A stretch of 21,441 bases of DNA from Deltaproteobacteria bacterium (GTDB taxonomy: Bacteria; Desulfobacterota; Desulfobulbia; Desulfobulbales; SURF-16): assembly GCA_029939635.1 (NCBI GenBank), contig JAOZSN010000035.1:1-21441 (forward strand), in the 5' to 3' direction. A model generated the notes under the pieces. The model was given only the letters and a program-made list of their open reading frames with translations. It made no database searches and was not told the origin of the DNA. Positions within the stretch are counted from its first letter, which is position 1; every line of letters starts with the position of its first letter. The translations under genes and the position numbers were made by a program. Shown here one piece after another: positions 13,615-21,441 of this stretch.

Positions 13615-16600
13615 ATGACGTGCCATTCACCAATTGCCATCATAGGACTTGCCTGCTACTACCCAGAGGCACGAAATCCTCGCCAACTCTGGGAAAATAT
13701 TCTCGCCCGACGTCGACAATTTCGCCAGTTCCCAGATCACCGCCTGCCAGCAAAAGAATATCATGACCCAGACAAGTCAGTACCAGACAAAACCTATGGT
13801 ATCAAAGGCGCTTTTATTGATGGCTTTGAATTTGATTGGGCATCACGACGCATTCCTTTTTCCACCTACCGTTCTGCCGATAGTGCCCACTGGCTCGCCC
13901 TGGAAACGGCCTTGGCAGCTATTACTGATGCAGGCTTTACTCTTAAAAATATTCCAGGAGAGGAAACAGGGGTTTTAATAGGTAATAGTCTGACCGGAGA
14001 ACAGACGCGGGCAAACACCATGAGGCTACGCTGGCCCTATGTGAAAAAAGCGTTATATGCTGCTGCCAGCTCCAAAGGCATTACTAAAAAACAAATTCGC
14101 ATTATTGAATCTGCCCTGGAGGCCCATTACAAATCAGCCTTTCCGCCTATTAATGAGGACAGCCTGGCCGGTGGCTTGTCAAATACAATTGCTGGCAGAA
14201 TCTGTAATTTCCTCAATTTACATGGTGGTGGTTACACGGTGGACGGGGCCTGTTCCTCATCGCTGTTGGCCGTTGCCACTGCAGCCAATCGCCTGGCCAA
14301 CAAAGAGCTTAATCTTGCCCTGGCAGGTGGTGTTGACATCAGTCTTGATCCTTTTGAATTGGTGGGTTTTGCCAAAACCGGTGCCCTGACAGCAACGGAC
14401 ATGAATGTGTACGACAGACGGGGAAGTGGTTTCATCCCTGGAGAAGGCTGCGGCTTTGTAGTTATGAAACGACTGGAAGATGCCACAAAAGACAAGGATA
14501 CCATCTATGCCATCCTCAATGGCTGGGGAATTTCTTCCGACGGCAGTGGAACCGGTTTAACCGCACCCAGTGCCCAAGGGCAGGCCCGGGCCTTGAAAAG
14601 GGCATATGCATCCCTGCCATACACCCCTGGAGATCTGGCATTTATTGAAGGCCATGGTACCGGCACCATAGTGGGAGATCAAGTTGAGTTACGGGCGGTT
14701 TCGTATGCCCTGGCAGACTCAGTAACAGCCTCTGATCGAACATGTGGCATGACGTCAATTAAATCAATTATTGGCCATACCAAAGCAGCCTCTGGCATGG
14801 CAGGATTTTTAAAGGCGGTGATGGCGGTGAACCGCCGTATCCTGCCTCCCACTGCATCCTGCCGTGACCCCCATCCAATATTTGACACCGAGGCGATACA
14901 TCTCTTCCCTGCCAAGCAGGGCGAGATATACAAGCCCACAGAACCGATAAAAGCAGGTGTTTCATCCATGGGTTTTGGTGGAATTAACTGCCATGTAACC
15001 CTTGAATCAGGTGGGCCTCCAAGTACTGGCCTTGCTCCCGCCCTGCCGGAAAGACAATTGATCGTCTCCAGTCAGGAGACAGAACTTTTTATTGTGACAG
15101 CTGAGTCACAAGCAGAACTTGCACAAAGAGTAGACTCTCTTATCCTGGCATGCCAAGGAATAAGCATTGCTGAACTAACTGATTTTGCAGCTAAGCTAAG
15201 CCAGGAAATTGACCAAAAGGCAAAATTTAAAGGGGCGCTTATAGCCTCCAGCCCCCTGGAATTAAGCGACCGCCTTGAAGAGCTTAAGGCGATGATAGCA
15301 GCGCACCCCTCCCCAGCAACACTCACAAAATGCGCCACAGCTCCCATCTGGTTAAGTTCAGAGCTAAAAAATCCCCGCATTGGCCTACTCTTTCCAGGAC
15401 AGGGATCACAAAGTCTTGAAATGGCCAAGATATTGGTCGAACGGTTTCCATGGGCCCAGGAAATTTTAGCTCAAGCAGAATCAATCCAGACATCCCATGA
15501 CTTGCCATCCCTGACAGAACTGCTCTATCCCCCCACCTATCGAGCAGGCAACCAGGACACCATTGACACCTGGGCACAGAACTTGGCCAACACACAAAAC
15601 GCCCAACCAGCAATCTGTTTTGCCTCTATTCTCTGGTACCGATTTCTGCATTTATTAGGAATTACCCCCATGGCCGTGGGAGGCCACAGCCTTGGTGAGT
15701 TAACCGCCTTTTACGCCGCAGGTATGCTCGACGAAAAAAATCTGCTCAATATAGCCGCCATCAGAGGCAAGGCCATGACCGCCCCTGAGGATAATGCCGG
15801 TGCCATGGTGAGCATACGTTGCCCAAAAGAGGCAGCTGAACAACTTGTGGAGCAGGTAGAGGGCTATATTGTCTTGGCCAATATCAATGCCCCTAAGCAG
15901 ATGATACTTTCTGGTGAAAAAACCGCCATTGAACAGGCTATTACCCTTGCCAAAGAAGAAGGCCTGAAAACCTTTCGCCTCAAGGTCTCCAATGCCTTTC
16001 ATTCAAAGCTGGCAGGCAATGCCGCCGAGATATTGGCCACGGAAAGCTCCCTGCAACAGTCTGTAACCAGCAATGAGATTGCCTTATTTTCCAGCAGCTC
16101 AGGGTCGCAGCTCAACGCAGAAATCGCACTGCACAACCATTTTTCCAAACAGGTTCTCTGCCAGGTTGATTTTATCAGCATGATTGAGGCAATGAATGAT
16201 ATGTGTGACATCTTCATTGAGGCAGGCCCAGGTAGAATCCTCACTGGCCTTGTGCAGGCAATCAACCACGACCATGGCCCCACCTGCCTCCCCGTTGAAT
16301 CTGCCCCCTTCAAAGACCTTGACCTGAACTCCTGCCTTGGCCAGCTCTTTGTCAACGGGGCTGAAATTAACTGGTCGCAGCTCTATGAAGGTCGCCTGAT
16401 ACGTCCCTTTATACCCGCAGCAGAAAAACTTTTTATTGCCAACCCCTGCGAAACGCCCTTTGAGACAAACATCCCTGTTGAGCCCAGCAGCACGGCAACA
16501 CATGGGGATTTCACCACATTACTCAGCGAGCTAAGCGCAATTCCTGCTGAGCAATTATCAACGTATCTTGCCGCCAGGGGGCCTTTTCTGGCCCAGGTTA

Positions 16601-19600
16601 TTCAAGCTGATCTGAAATACACCCTGTCGGCAGACAGCATGCCTGCCCTGCCAGCAGATTGGCCGGATGCAGAGGAAGAGTGTCCCTTAGCGTCGGCAGG
16701 TGACAAACAGTACGAGCCAACCAGTGCTCCAGAAGGCATAGAGAGCCGAGAAAGCATGCTCTACACCCTTATTCAGGAAAGCACTGGTTTCCCCAAAGAC
16801 TCTCTGTACCCACACTCCAAATTGCTGGATGATTTAAACCTTGATTCCATAAAGGCAGGTGATCTGATTGCTAAGTTTGCGGATCAATGTGGCATCAGTG
16901 GTCAGATTGAGCCAATGACACTAAGCAATGGAACTATCAGTGAAATTATTGCCGCCGTTGCTACAATTTCCGGGCCAGAACAGCATAGCTCTACCGAGAC
17001 ACCAGACCCGGCACAGCTTCTGACCACCTTGATCTGTCAACAAACAGGTTTTCCTGAAAAAAGCATCACTTTGGAGATGCGCCTCCTTGATGACCTGAAC
17101 CTTGACTCTATTAAGGCAGGAGATTTGATCGCACAGTTTGCCGATCAATGCGGAGCAGGGGGAAAGATAGAACCTGTGGCCTTAGCCAATGCCACCCTGG
17201 CGGAACTCATAGAGACATGCAGCAAATTCAGCACCACACAGCCAGAGCCAGTAGCAGCGCCCCCTGCACAAAATGACACCCTCAGCATCATTTTAGAGGA
17301 AACAGCCCTACTGACAGGATTCCCTCAGGAATCCATTGACCCGGCGGTAAAAATTGGCACGGAACTGAGAATAAGCGAGGAAATGCTGCTCACCCTGTTA
17401 CGACGCCTGTCAGTACGACTTACGGTGGAAAGCAATGTTGATTTAGAGCCAATACGCCAACGTTCCCTAGGTGACATGGCACTGGTGTTCGACCGCATAC
17501 TCAGCACAAAAGCAGCTCATCTCCAGGAGGCCCAACAGTTATCAAAAACATGGGTACGAGACTTTTACGTCGACATGGTTGCAGAGCCACTGCCAGCACC
17601 CCATAGCTCGTTTGGCAACAGAGAAGAGGATAATTGGCATAATGTCACCAGCCTTATTGTCCATGACCCAGAAACAGAGGATATTGCCCAAGCCCTAAAA
17701 AAAAGCATGTATCACCAGGGGGCAAAGGTCATTATGGTGACCTTTCAAGAAGTCGAAAAATCCACATTAGCCACTGATCCAAACTTTACCCATTTAGTAG
17801 CAATTCTCCCCCCTGAACCACTCCCAGCCAGCTCAAGCCTGGAGCATATAGTTGACAAATTGGCCTCCATCGCCTCTCCTCCTCCTGCATCCCAGGCTCC
17901 CCGCCGCCGCACCACCATTGCCTATATCCAGTTCGGTGGTGGGAGTTTAGGACTAAACCCTGCCTATGCTGATTATCACACCTGTGGGGCCAGTGCCTTT
18001 GCCGCCAGTATCCACCACGAAAGAGATGACCTGCGCGTCAGGGTGCTGGATTATTCTTCCAGCTTGGAATTTACCGAAATTGCCGAATCAGTGGTGGCGG
18101 AAATCGTCACCCCGGCAGCCTATGCTGCCGTGGGCTTTGACCAGAGCATGACACGAAGCGTACCCAGGGCGCAGCAACTACAACCTGTTTCATACCAGGA
18201 CAGATCCATTCCCTGGTCATCAAAAGATGTCATTGTTGTGAGCGGTGGGGCAAAAGGGATAACCGCATCCTGTGCCCTGAAAGTCGCCCAGAAAACCGGG
18301 GCTCAAATGGCCCTCATGGGCAGCTCTGCTCTGCCGGAACCAGGGCCGCACGCCTCTGAAAATGAGATCATTCAGACCCTGCAAAAATATAAAGACCTGG
18401 GGCTTACGGCCCATTATTTCAGCTGTGATGTGACAGATACACATTCAGTCACAACAACCATTGGCCAGATCAATGAGCAGATGGGGACAGTTACAGGACT
18501 TATTCACGGGGCAGGATTAAATACCCCCCGCCTGGCCAGCCACACATCACGCCAGGAGGCCAGGCAGGAAATAGGCCCCAAGATAGACGGCATTCTCAAC
18601 CTGATAGCAGCCCTTGCTCCCCAACAGCCAAAATTCATTGTGGGCCTCACCTCAATAATTGGGGTGAGCGGCATGCCGGGCAATAGCTGGTATGGATTTT
18701 CCAATGAAGCCTTATCCCTTATTTTGCGCCAGCATGCAGAACAGAACCCCCAGACCCAAACCCTGGCCATTGCCTATTCCATCTGGGCAGAAGAGGGCAT
18801 GGGTGCCAGACTGGGAAGTGTTGAGGCCTTGGCCCATAAAGGAATCGACGCCATCCCCTCCCAACAAGGGCTGGAGAGATTTGTCCACCTATTCTGCAAT
18901 GATCCCGGCCATCATCAGGTGGTGGTTACAGCCCGACTTGCAGGTCTTGACAGCTGGAACCCTGCCCCTGTAGCCAGCCCAAGCCAATGCCGTTACCTGG
19001 ACACCATGCTGCTCCATACCCCTGGGGTGGAGTCAGTATTCCAGGCCCACCTGGACTTGCAGAGTGATCCCTATCTGGCAGATCATCTCTTTAATGATTC
19101 CTATTTGCTGCCAACAGTTTTTGGCCTTGAGGCCATGGCCCAGGTTGCCTGCCATGCCTCAGGAAATCAAGACTTTAGCCGAGTCAGGATCACAGACATC
19201 AGCCTTGAAAAACCAATAACCATTGATCCTAAGTCAGGCAATGCTATCATCATCAGGGCCGAAGTCCTGGAAAAGAAAGACTCCTCAGCGCGACTACAGA
19301 TCAAAACAGGTATTGCCAAGGCCCAGACAGGTGGCAAAGGGGATTATTTTTCAGCCACCTTTGAGCTTGGCCGCCAAGATCAGCACGAAAACGTCCCTCT
19401 TGACCTGCCGGCCTCTCCTTTGGCCATAGAACCAAAGCAAGACCTGTACAGGAAAACCTTACTTTTCCAAGGCCCTCTTTTTCAACGTATAGAGCAAATT
19501 TATGCCATGGAAGAGGCAGGGCAGCGGGCCAAAGCAGCCAGTTTTGCCACCTCCATGACAACACGAAAAGAGGCAGCCAAGAGCGCATTTCCAACCGCAG

Positions 19601-21441
19601 AGCATACCCTTCTCCTGCCTGACCCTTTCTTCAGGGACTCTCTGCTGCAATCAGCACTCCTCTTGATTCCCCAGGACACCTCCTTGCCTGTTGGCATCAG
19701 TTGCCTGGACATCTTCCCCAGCAATGACCAAGAACTCCACAAACTCACAGGCCAGGTTCTCTTAACAGAATACCGCGAAACAGAAGCGAAAACAGAAGTG
19801 ATTGCTGTGGATAGCTCAGGTCAGGTCATGGAAACATTAACCGGCTATAACCTGAAGGTCTTGCAGCACCATGGGGAATACCCTACGGCGCGTGATTTAA
19901 TGGCACCTGGCAGCAGAGACACACTTCTGCTCAAAGAGGCACTATCTCCCTTACGGGCAGAGTATACCATTCCTGAATTTGCCATTAGCTACATTCCTGG
20001 TCTCCATGAACTGCCGCAAAAAGAAAGGAGAGTGGTAGAACTTGCCCTGCTCAACCAGGTGGCTCAATCAGCCAGCAAGAAATTTACTGCCAGCAATGAA
20101 ACAATTTCCATAGATTGGCTCGATTCCGGGAAACCAGTCATTACAGGCCTTAGCACAGAAGAGCTGGACATATCGCTGTCCCATGCTGATCGCCTCTGCC
20201 TGGCCATTGCAGGAGTCGGCCCTGTTGGCTGTGATATTACGCCCATAAGCCCACGAAGCAGAGATGAATGGCGCGGACTTCTCGGTAAAAAACAACAAAC
20301 CCTGTTCGATGAACTGCTTGACAATAGTGATAGCCTGAACCAGGCAGGCGCACGGATCTGGGCCAGCCTGGAAGCAGCCCAGAAGGCACTGGGAACCACA
20401 GACGTCCAGCTGACCATGGCCAAAAACATAGCCGACTGGACACTTTTTAGCGCCTCCGACAATGACACAACCATCACCATTGCCAGCAAAGAAATCGACC
20501 TGACCTGGCGCCCCAAACAGATATGTGCCTTCACCATCCAAAAAGCACAAAAAAGCTCGCCTGTTCAGCACCACACCGCTGAAGATACCTATGACTATAT
20601 CCTGACCATGGCCCATGTGGAACTACAAAAGCAGGCCGGCCCCCAAGGACAGGATGTCTTTGTGCAGCGCATTCCAGTTACCTTCAGACCAGCCTCAGAA
20701 CTGGGCAAGGGCATCTATTTTTCCAATTTTTTCTTCTGGGCCGGTGAGGTGAGAGAAGTTGCCGTCTGGCCAATTTTAAAGAGGATAGGAGAGCAGATGT
20801 CCACCGGCAAATGGGGCTCGGTGACCAACTATTCACAGCTTACCATCTTTGGCGAAGCCACCACCCATGACAGGATTGAGATTAGCATGTGGCCCACCAG
20901 CAATGGCGGCCCCACTGACTCAACCATGGATCTCCATTTTGATTTCTGCACAATTCTGCCAGATAATAGCACCTCCCTGTTGGCCAGCCTGGAAATACAG
21001 GTAACCTGGGTTGAAATTTTAGAGCGTGGCATTGTAGCACCACAGCATTACCCAGACTACTACCAGCAATTCATGGAAAAATTGCTGCCCAAACCAGGGG
21101 CCGACTCACCACCCCCCTCCCCACCTAAAGCAAATCCCCTCTGCCTTCTGGTTGACAAGGAGCCGGTCCTGTACAAGGCCCCAGTGAGCACCGTTATTGA
21201 GCCACGTATCTATCAGCGCACCATCGACACCTCTTTGGAGAACGCCAATCTGGTGGGTAATATCTACTTTGCCAATTATTACAGCTGGCAGGGCCAGACC
21301 AGGGATCATTTTTTCTATACCCTTATTCCCGACCATTTCCGGGGAACTGGCGAAGAAGGTGAACTACTTTGCCTTGCCACCAGAATAGACCACCTGAGAG
21401 AAGCCATGCCCTTTGACCAGATCATAGTCACCATGGCCCTG
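13615..21441 (+). CDS. Iterative type I polyketide synthase, enediyne PksE-like, with fused tandem hotdog thioesterases (3' end outside window)
   Basis: An unbroken frame of 2609 codons runs to the window edge. Domains in order: ketosynthase about 1-468 (catalytic C213, H347, H388); malonyl-type acyltransferase about 588-880 (LFPGQGSQ, nucleophile S692 in GHSLG, H796 in AFHS); ACP1 and ACP2 with phosphopantetheine serines S1078 and S1165 in DDLNLDSIKAG; a third ACP-like unit without serine; ketoreductase with the nucleotide motif SGGAKGIT at about 1543 and S1680, Y1693, N1697; a double-hotdog dehydratase (H1824 and D2008 in DSLLQ); a phosphopantetheinyl transferase (GCDI with D2207, E2253 and K2257); and two hotdog thioesterase domains (motifs at 2363-2381 and 2543-2564). 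KS-AT-ACP-KR-DH-PPTase is the enediyne PksE order; neither enoylreductase nor methyltransferase is visible. The expected product class is a linear polyene. The start is the first ATG after an in-frame stop. Confidence 0.93.
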   Translation, partial: MTCHSPIAIIGLACYYPEARNPRQLWENILARRRQFRQFPDHRLPAKEYHDPDKSVPDKTYGIKGAFIDGFEFDWASRRIPFSTYRSADSAHWLALETALAAITDAGFTLKNIPGEETGVLIGNSLTGEQTRANTMRLRWPYVKKALYAAASSKGITKKQIRIIESALEAHYKSAFPPINEDSLAGGLSNTIAGRICNFLNLHGGGYTVDGACSSSLLAVATAANRLANKELNLALAGGVDISLDPFELVGFAKTGALTATDMNVYDRRGSGFIPGEGCGFVVMKRLEDATKDKDTIYAILNGWGISSDGSGTGLTAPSAQGQARALKRAYASLPYTPGDLAFIEGHGTGTIVGDQVELRAVSYALADSVTASDRTCGMTSIKSIIGHTKAASGMAGFLKAVMAVNRRILPPTASCRDPHPIFDTEAIHLFPAKQGEIYKPTEPIKAGVSSMGFGGINCHVTLESGGPPSTGLAPALPERQLIVSSQETELFIVTAESQAELAQRVDSLILACQGISIAELTDFAAKLSQEIDQKAKFKGALIASSPLELSDRLEELKAMIAAHPSPATLTKCATAPIWLSSELKNPRIGLLFPGQGSQSLEMAKILVERFPWAQEILAQAESIQTSHDLPSLTELLYPPTYRAGNQDTIDTWAQNLANTQNAQPAICFASILWYRFLHLLGITPMAVGGHSLGELTAFYAAGMLDEKNLLNIAAIRGKAMTAPEDNAGAMVSIRCPKEAAEQLVEQVEGYIVLANINAPKQMILSGEKTAIEQAITLAKEEGLKTFRLKVSNAFHSKLAGNAAEILATESSLQQSVTSNEIALFSSSSGSQLNAEIALHNHFSKQVLCQVDFISMIEAMNDMCDIFIEAGPGRILTGLVQAINHDHGPTCLPVESAPFKDLDLNSCLGQLFVNGAEINWSQLYEGRLIRPFIPAAEKLFIANPCETPFETNIPVEPSSTATHGDFTTLLSELSAIPAEQLSTYLAARGPFLAQVIQADLKYTLSADSMPALPADWPDAEEECPLASAGDKQYEPTSAPEGIESRESMLYTLIQESTGFPKDSLYPHSKLLDDLNLDSIKAGDLIAKFADQCGISGQIEPMTLSNGTISEIIAAVATISGPEQHSSTETPDPAQLLTTLICQQTGFPEKSITLEMRLLDDLNLDSIKAGDLIAQFADQCGAGGKIEPVALANATLAELIETCSKFSTTQPEPVAAPPAQNDTLSIILEETALLTGFPQESIDPAVKIGTELRISEEMLLTLLRRLSVRLTVESNVDLEPIRQRSLGDMALVFDRILSTKAAHLQEAQQLSKTWVRDFYVDMVAEPLPAPHSSFGNREEDNWHNVTSLIVHDPETEDIAQALKKSMYHQGAKVIMVTFQEVEKSTLATDPNFTHLVAILPPEPLPASSSLEHIVDKLASIASPPPASQAPRRRTTIAYIQFGGGSLGLNPAYADYHTCGASAFAASIHHERDDLRVRVLDYSSSLEFTEIAESVVAEIVTPAAYAAVGFDQSMTRSVPRAQQLQPVSYQDRSIPWSSKDVIVVSGGAKGITASCALKVAQKTGAQMALMGSSALPEPGPHASENEIIQTLQKYKDLGLTAHYFSCDVTDTHSVTTTIGQINEQMGTVTGLIHGAGLNTPRLASHTSRQEARQEIGPKIDGILNLIAALAPQQPKFIVGLTSIIGVSGMPGNSWYGFSNEALSLILRQHAEQNPQTQTLAIAYSIWAEEGMGARLGSVEALAHKGIDAIPSQQGLERFVHLFCNDPGHHQVVVTARLAGLDSWNPAPVASPSQCRYLDTMLLHTPGVESVFQAHLDLQSDPYLADHLFNDSYLLPTVFGLEAMAQVACHASGNQDFSRVRITDISLEKPITIDPKSGNAIIIRAEVLEKKDSSARLQIKTGIAKAQTGGKGDYFSATFELGRQDQHENVPLDLPASPLAIEPKQDLYRKTLLFQGPLFQRIEQIYAMEEAGQRAKAASFATSMTTRKEAAKSAFPTAEHTLLLPDPFFRDSLLQSALLLIPQDTSLPVGISCLDIFPSNDQELHKLTGQVLLTEYRETEAKTEVIAVDSSGQVMETLTGYNLKVLQHHGEYPTARDLMAPGSRDTLLLKEALSPLRAEYTIPEFAISYIPGLHELPQKERRVVELALLNQVAQSASKKFTASNETISIDWLDSGKPVITGLSTEELDISLSHADRLCLAIAGVGPVGCDITPISPRSRDEWRGLLGKKQQTLFDELLDNSDSLNQAGARIWASLEAAQKALGTTDVQLTMAKNIADWTLFSASDNDTTITIASKEIDLTWRPKQICAFTIQKAQKSSPVQHHTAEDTYDYILTMAHVELQKQAGPQGQDVFVQRIPVTFRPASELGKGIYFSNFFFWAGEVREVAVWPILKRIGEQMSTGKWGSVTNYSQLTIFGEATTHDRIEISMWPTSNGGPTDSTMDLHFDFCTILPDNSTSLLASLEIQVTWVEILERGIVAPQHYPDYYQQFMEKLLPKPGADSPPPSPPKANPLCLLVDKEPVLYKAPVSTVIEPRIYQRTIDTSLENANLVGNIYFANYYSWQGQTRDHFFYTLIPDHFRGTGEEGELLCLATRIDHLREAMPFDQIIVTMAL
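16762..17505 (+). repeat. Tandem acyl-carrier-protein repeats within the polyketide synthase (two active, one degenerate)
   Basis: Residues about 1050-1297 of the synthase hold three ACP-sized units spaced 87 and 90 residues apart. Units 1 and 2 are nearly identical around the attachment site (LLDDLNLDSIKAGDLIA) and share FADQCG downstream, which suggests recent duplication or homogenisation. Unit 3 keeps the preceding FPxxSI element and the helical pattern, but the attachment serine aligns with E1255 (LRISEEM). It therefore cannot carry the 4'-phosphopantetheine arm. Confidence 0.8.

Noticed and set aside
13615..21441. PUFA (Pfa) synthase assignment for the polyketide synthase
   Set aside because: Pfa systems split KS-AT-ACPn-KR and DH/ER activities over several proteins. 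Here KR, DH and PPTase follow in one chain with an E7/E10-like thioesterase and no enoylreductase visible, which fits PksE better. A KS phylogeny would be decisive.

Overview
The window looks like a chromosomal segment of an anaerobic deltaproteobacterium, most plausibly of the Desulfobulbales / Desulfotalea type. The reasons are the split, ferredoxin-rich glutamate synthase, the homocysteine methyltransferase/MetF fusion, the moderate GC content by eye, and the very large multidomain kinase/ATPase/HD-GYP regulator. This assignment is an inference from gene content; no rRNA or other taxonomic marker is present.

Layout. (1) Positions 32-5549, minus strand: a three-gene glutamate synthase operon read right to left. 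It encodes a glutaminase subunit (4407-5549), an FMN/ferredoxin synthase subunit (2812-4449), and a GXGXG domain fused to a GltD-like flavoprotein with extra Fe-S clusters (32-2362). A small element of about 420 bp lies between the second and third genes. It carries a four-helix-bundle (S23/IVP-type) gene and is bounded by inverted arrays of a 7-bp repeat (GTTTACG). (2) Positions 5550-5871: the glt promoter region, then a second 114-bp copy of the same kind of element that has no gene. (3) Positions 5872-7761, plus strand: bifunctional homocysteine S-methyltransferase/methylenetetrahydrofolate reductase. (4) Positions 7775-13303, minus strand: an 1842-residue Ser/Thr kinase - STAND ATPase - GAF - PAS - HD-GYP signalling protein, convergent with the previous gene. 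(5) Positions 13304-13614: a divergent intergenic region with a GNRA-capped hairpin. (6) Positions 13615 to the window end, plus strand: an uninterrupted reading frame of 2609 codons, still open at the edge. It encodes an iterative type I polyketide synthase.

The polyketide synthase is the centrepiece. Its domain order is KS-AT-ACP-ACP-(degenerate ACP)-KR-DH-PPTase, which is the enediyne/PksE-like (and PUFA-synthase-like) layout. Two hotdog thioesterase domains follow in the same chain. The last of these carries the signature of the stand-alone enediyne thioesterases (CalE7/DynE7/SgcE10 type). A single polypeptide may therefore build, self-activate and release a polyene. Its divergent neighbour is a very large sensor/regulator that ends in a c-di-GMP phosphodiesterase domain and is a candidate controller.

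The second theme is the heptad-bounded element. Two copies, one with and one without the four-helix-bundle gene, sit just upstream of start codons that lack a recognisable Shine-Dalgarno sequence. This looks like an autonomous/non-autonomous pair of a small repetitive element. No tRNA, rRNA, CRISPR array or recognisable transposase was found.
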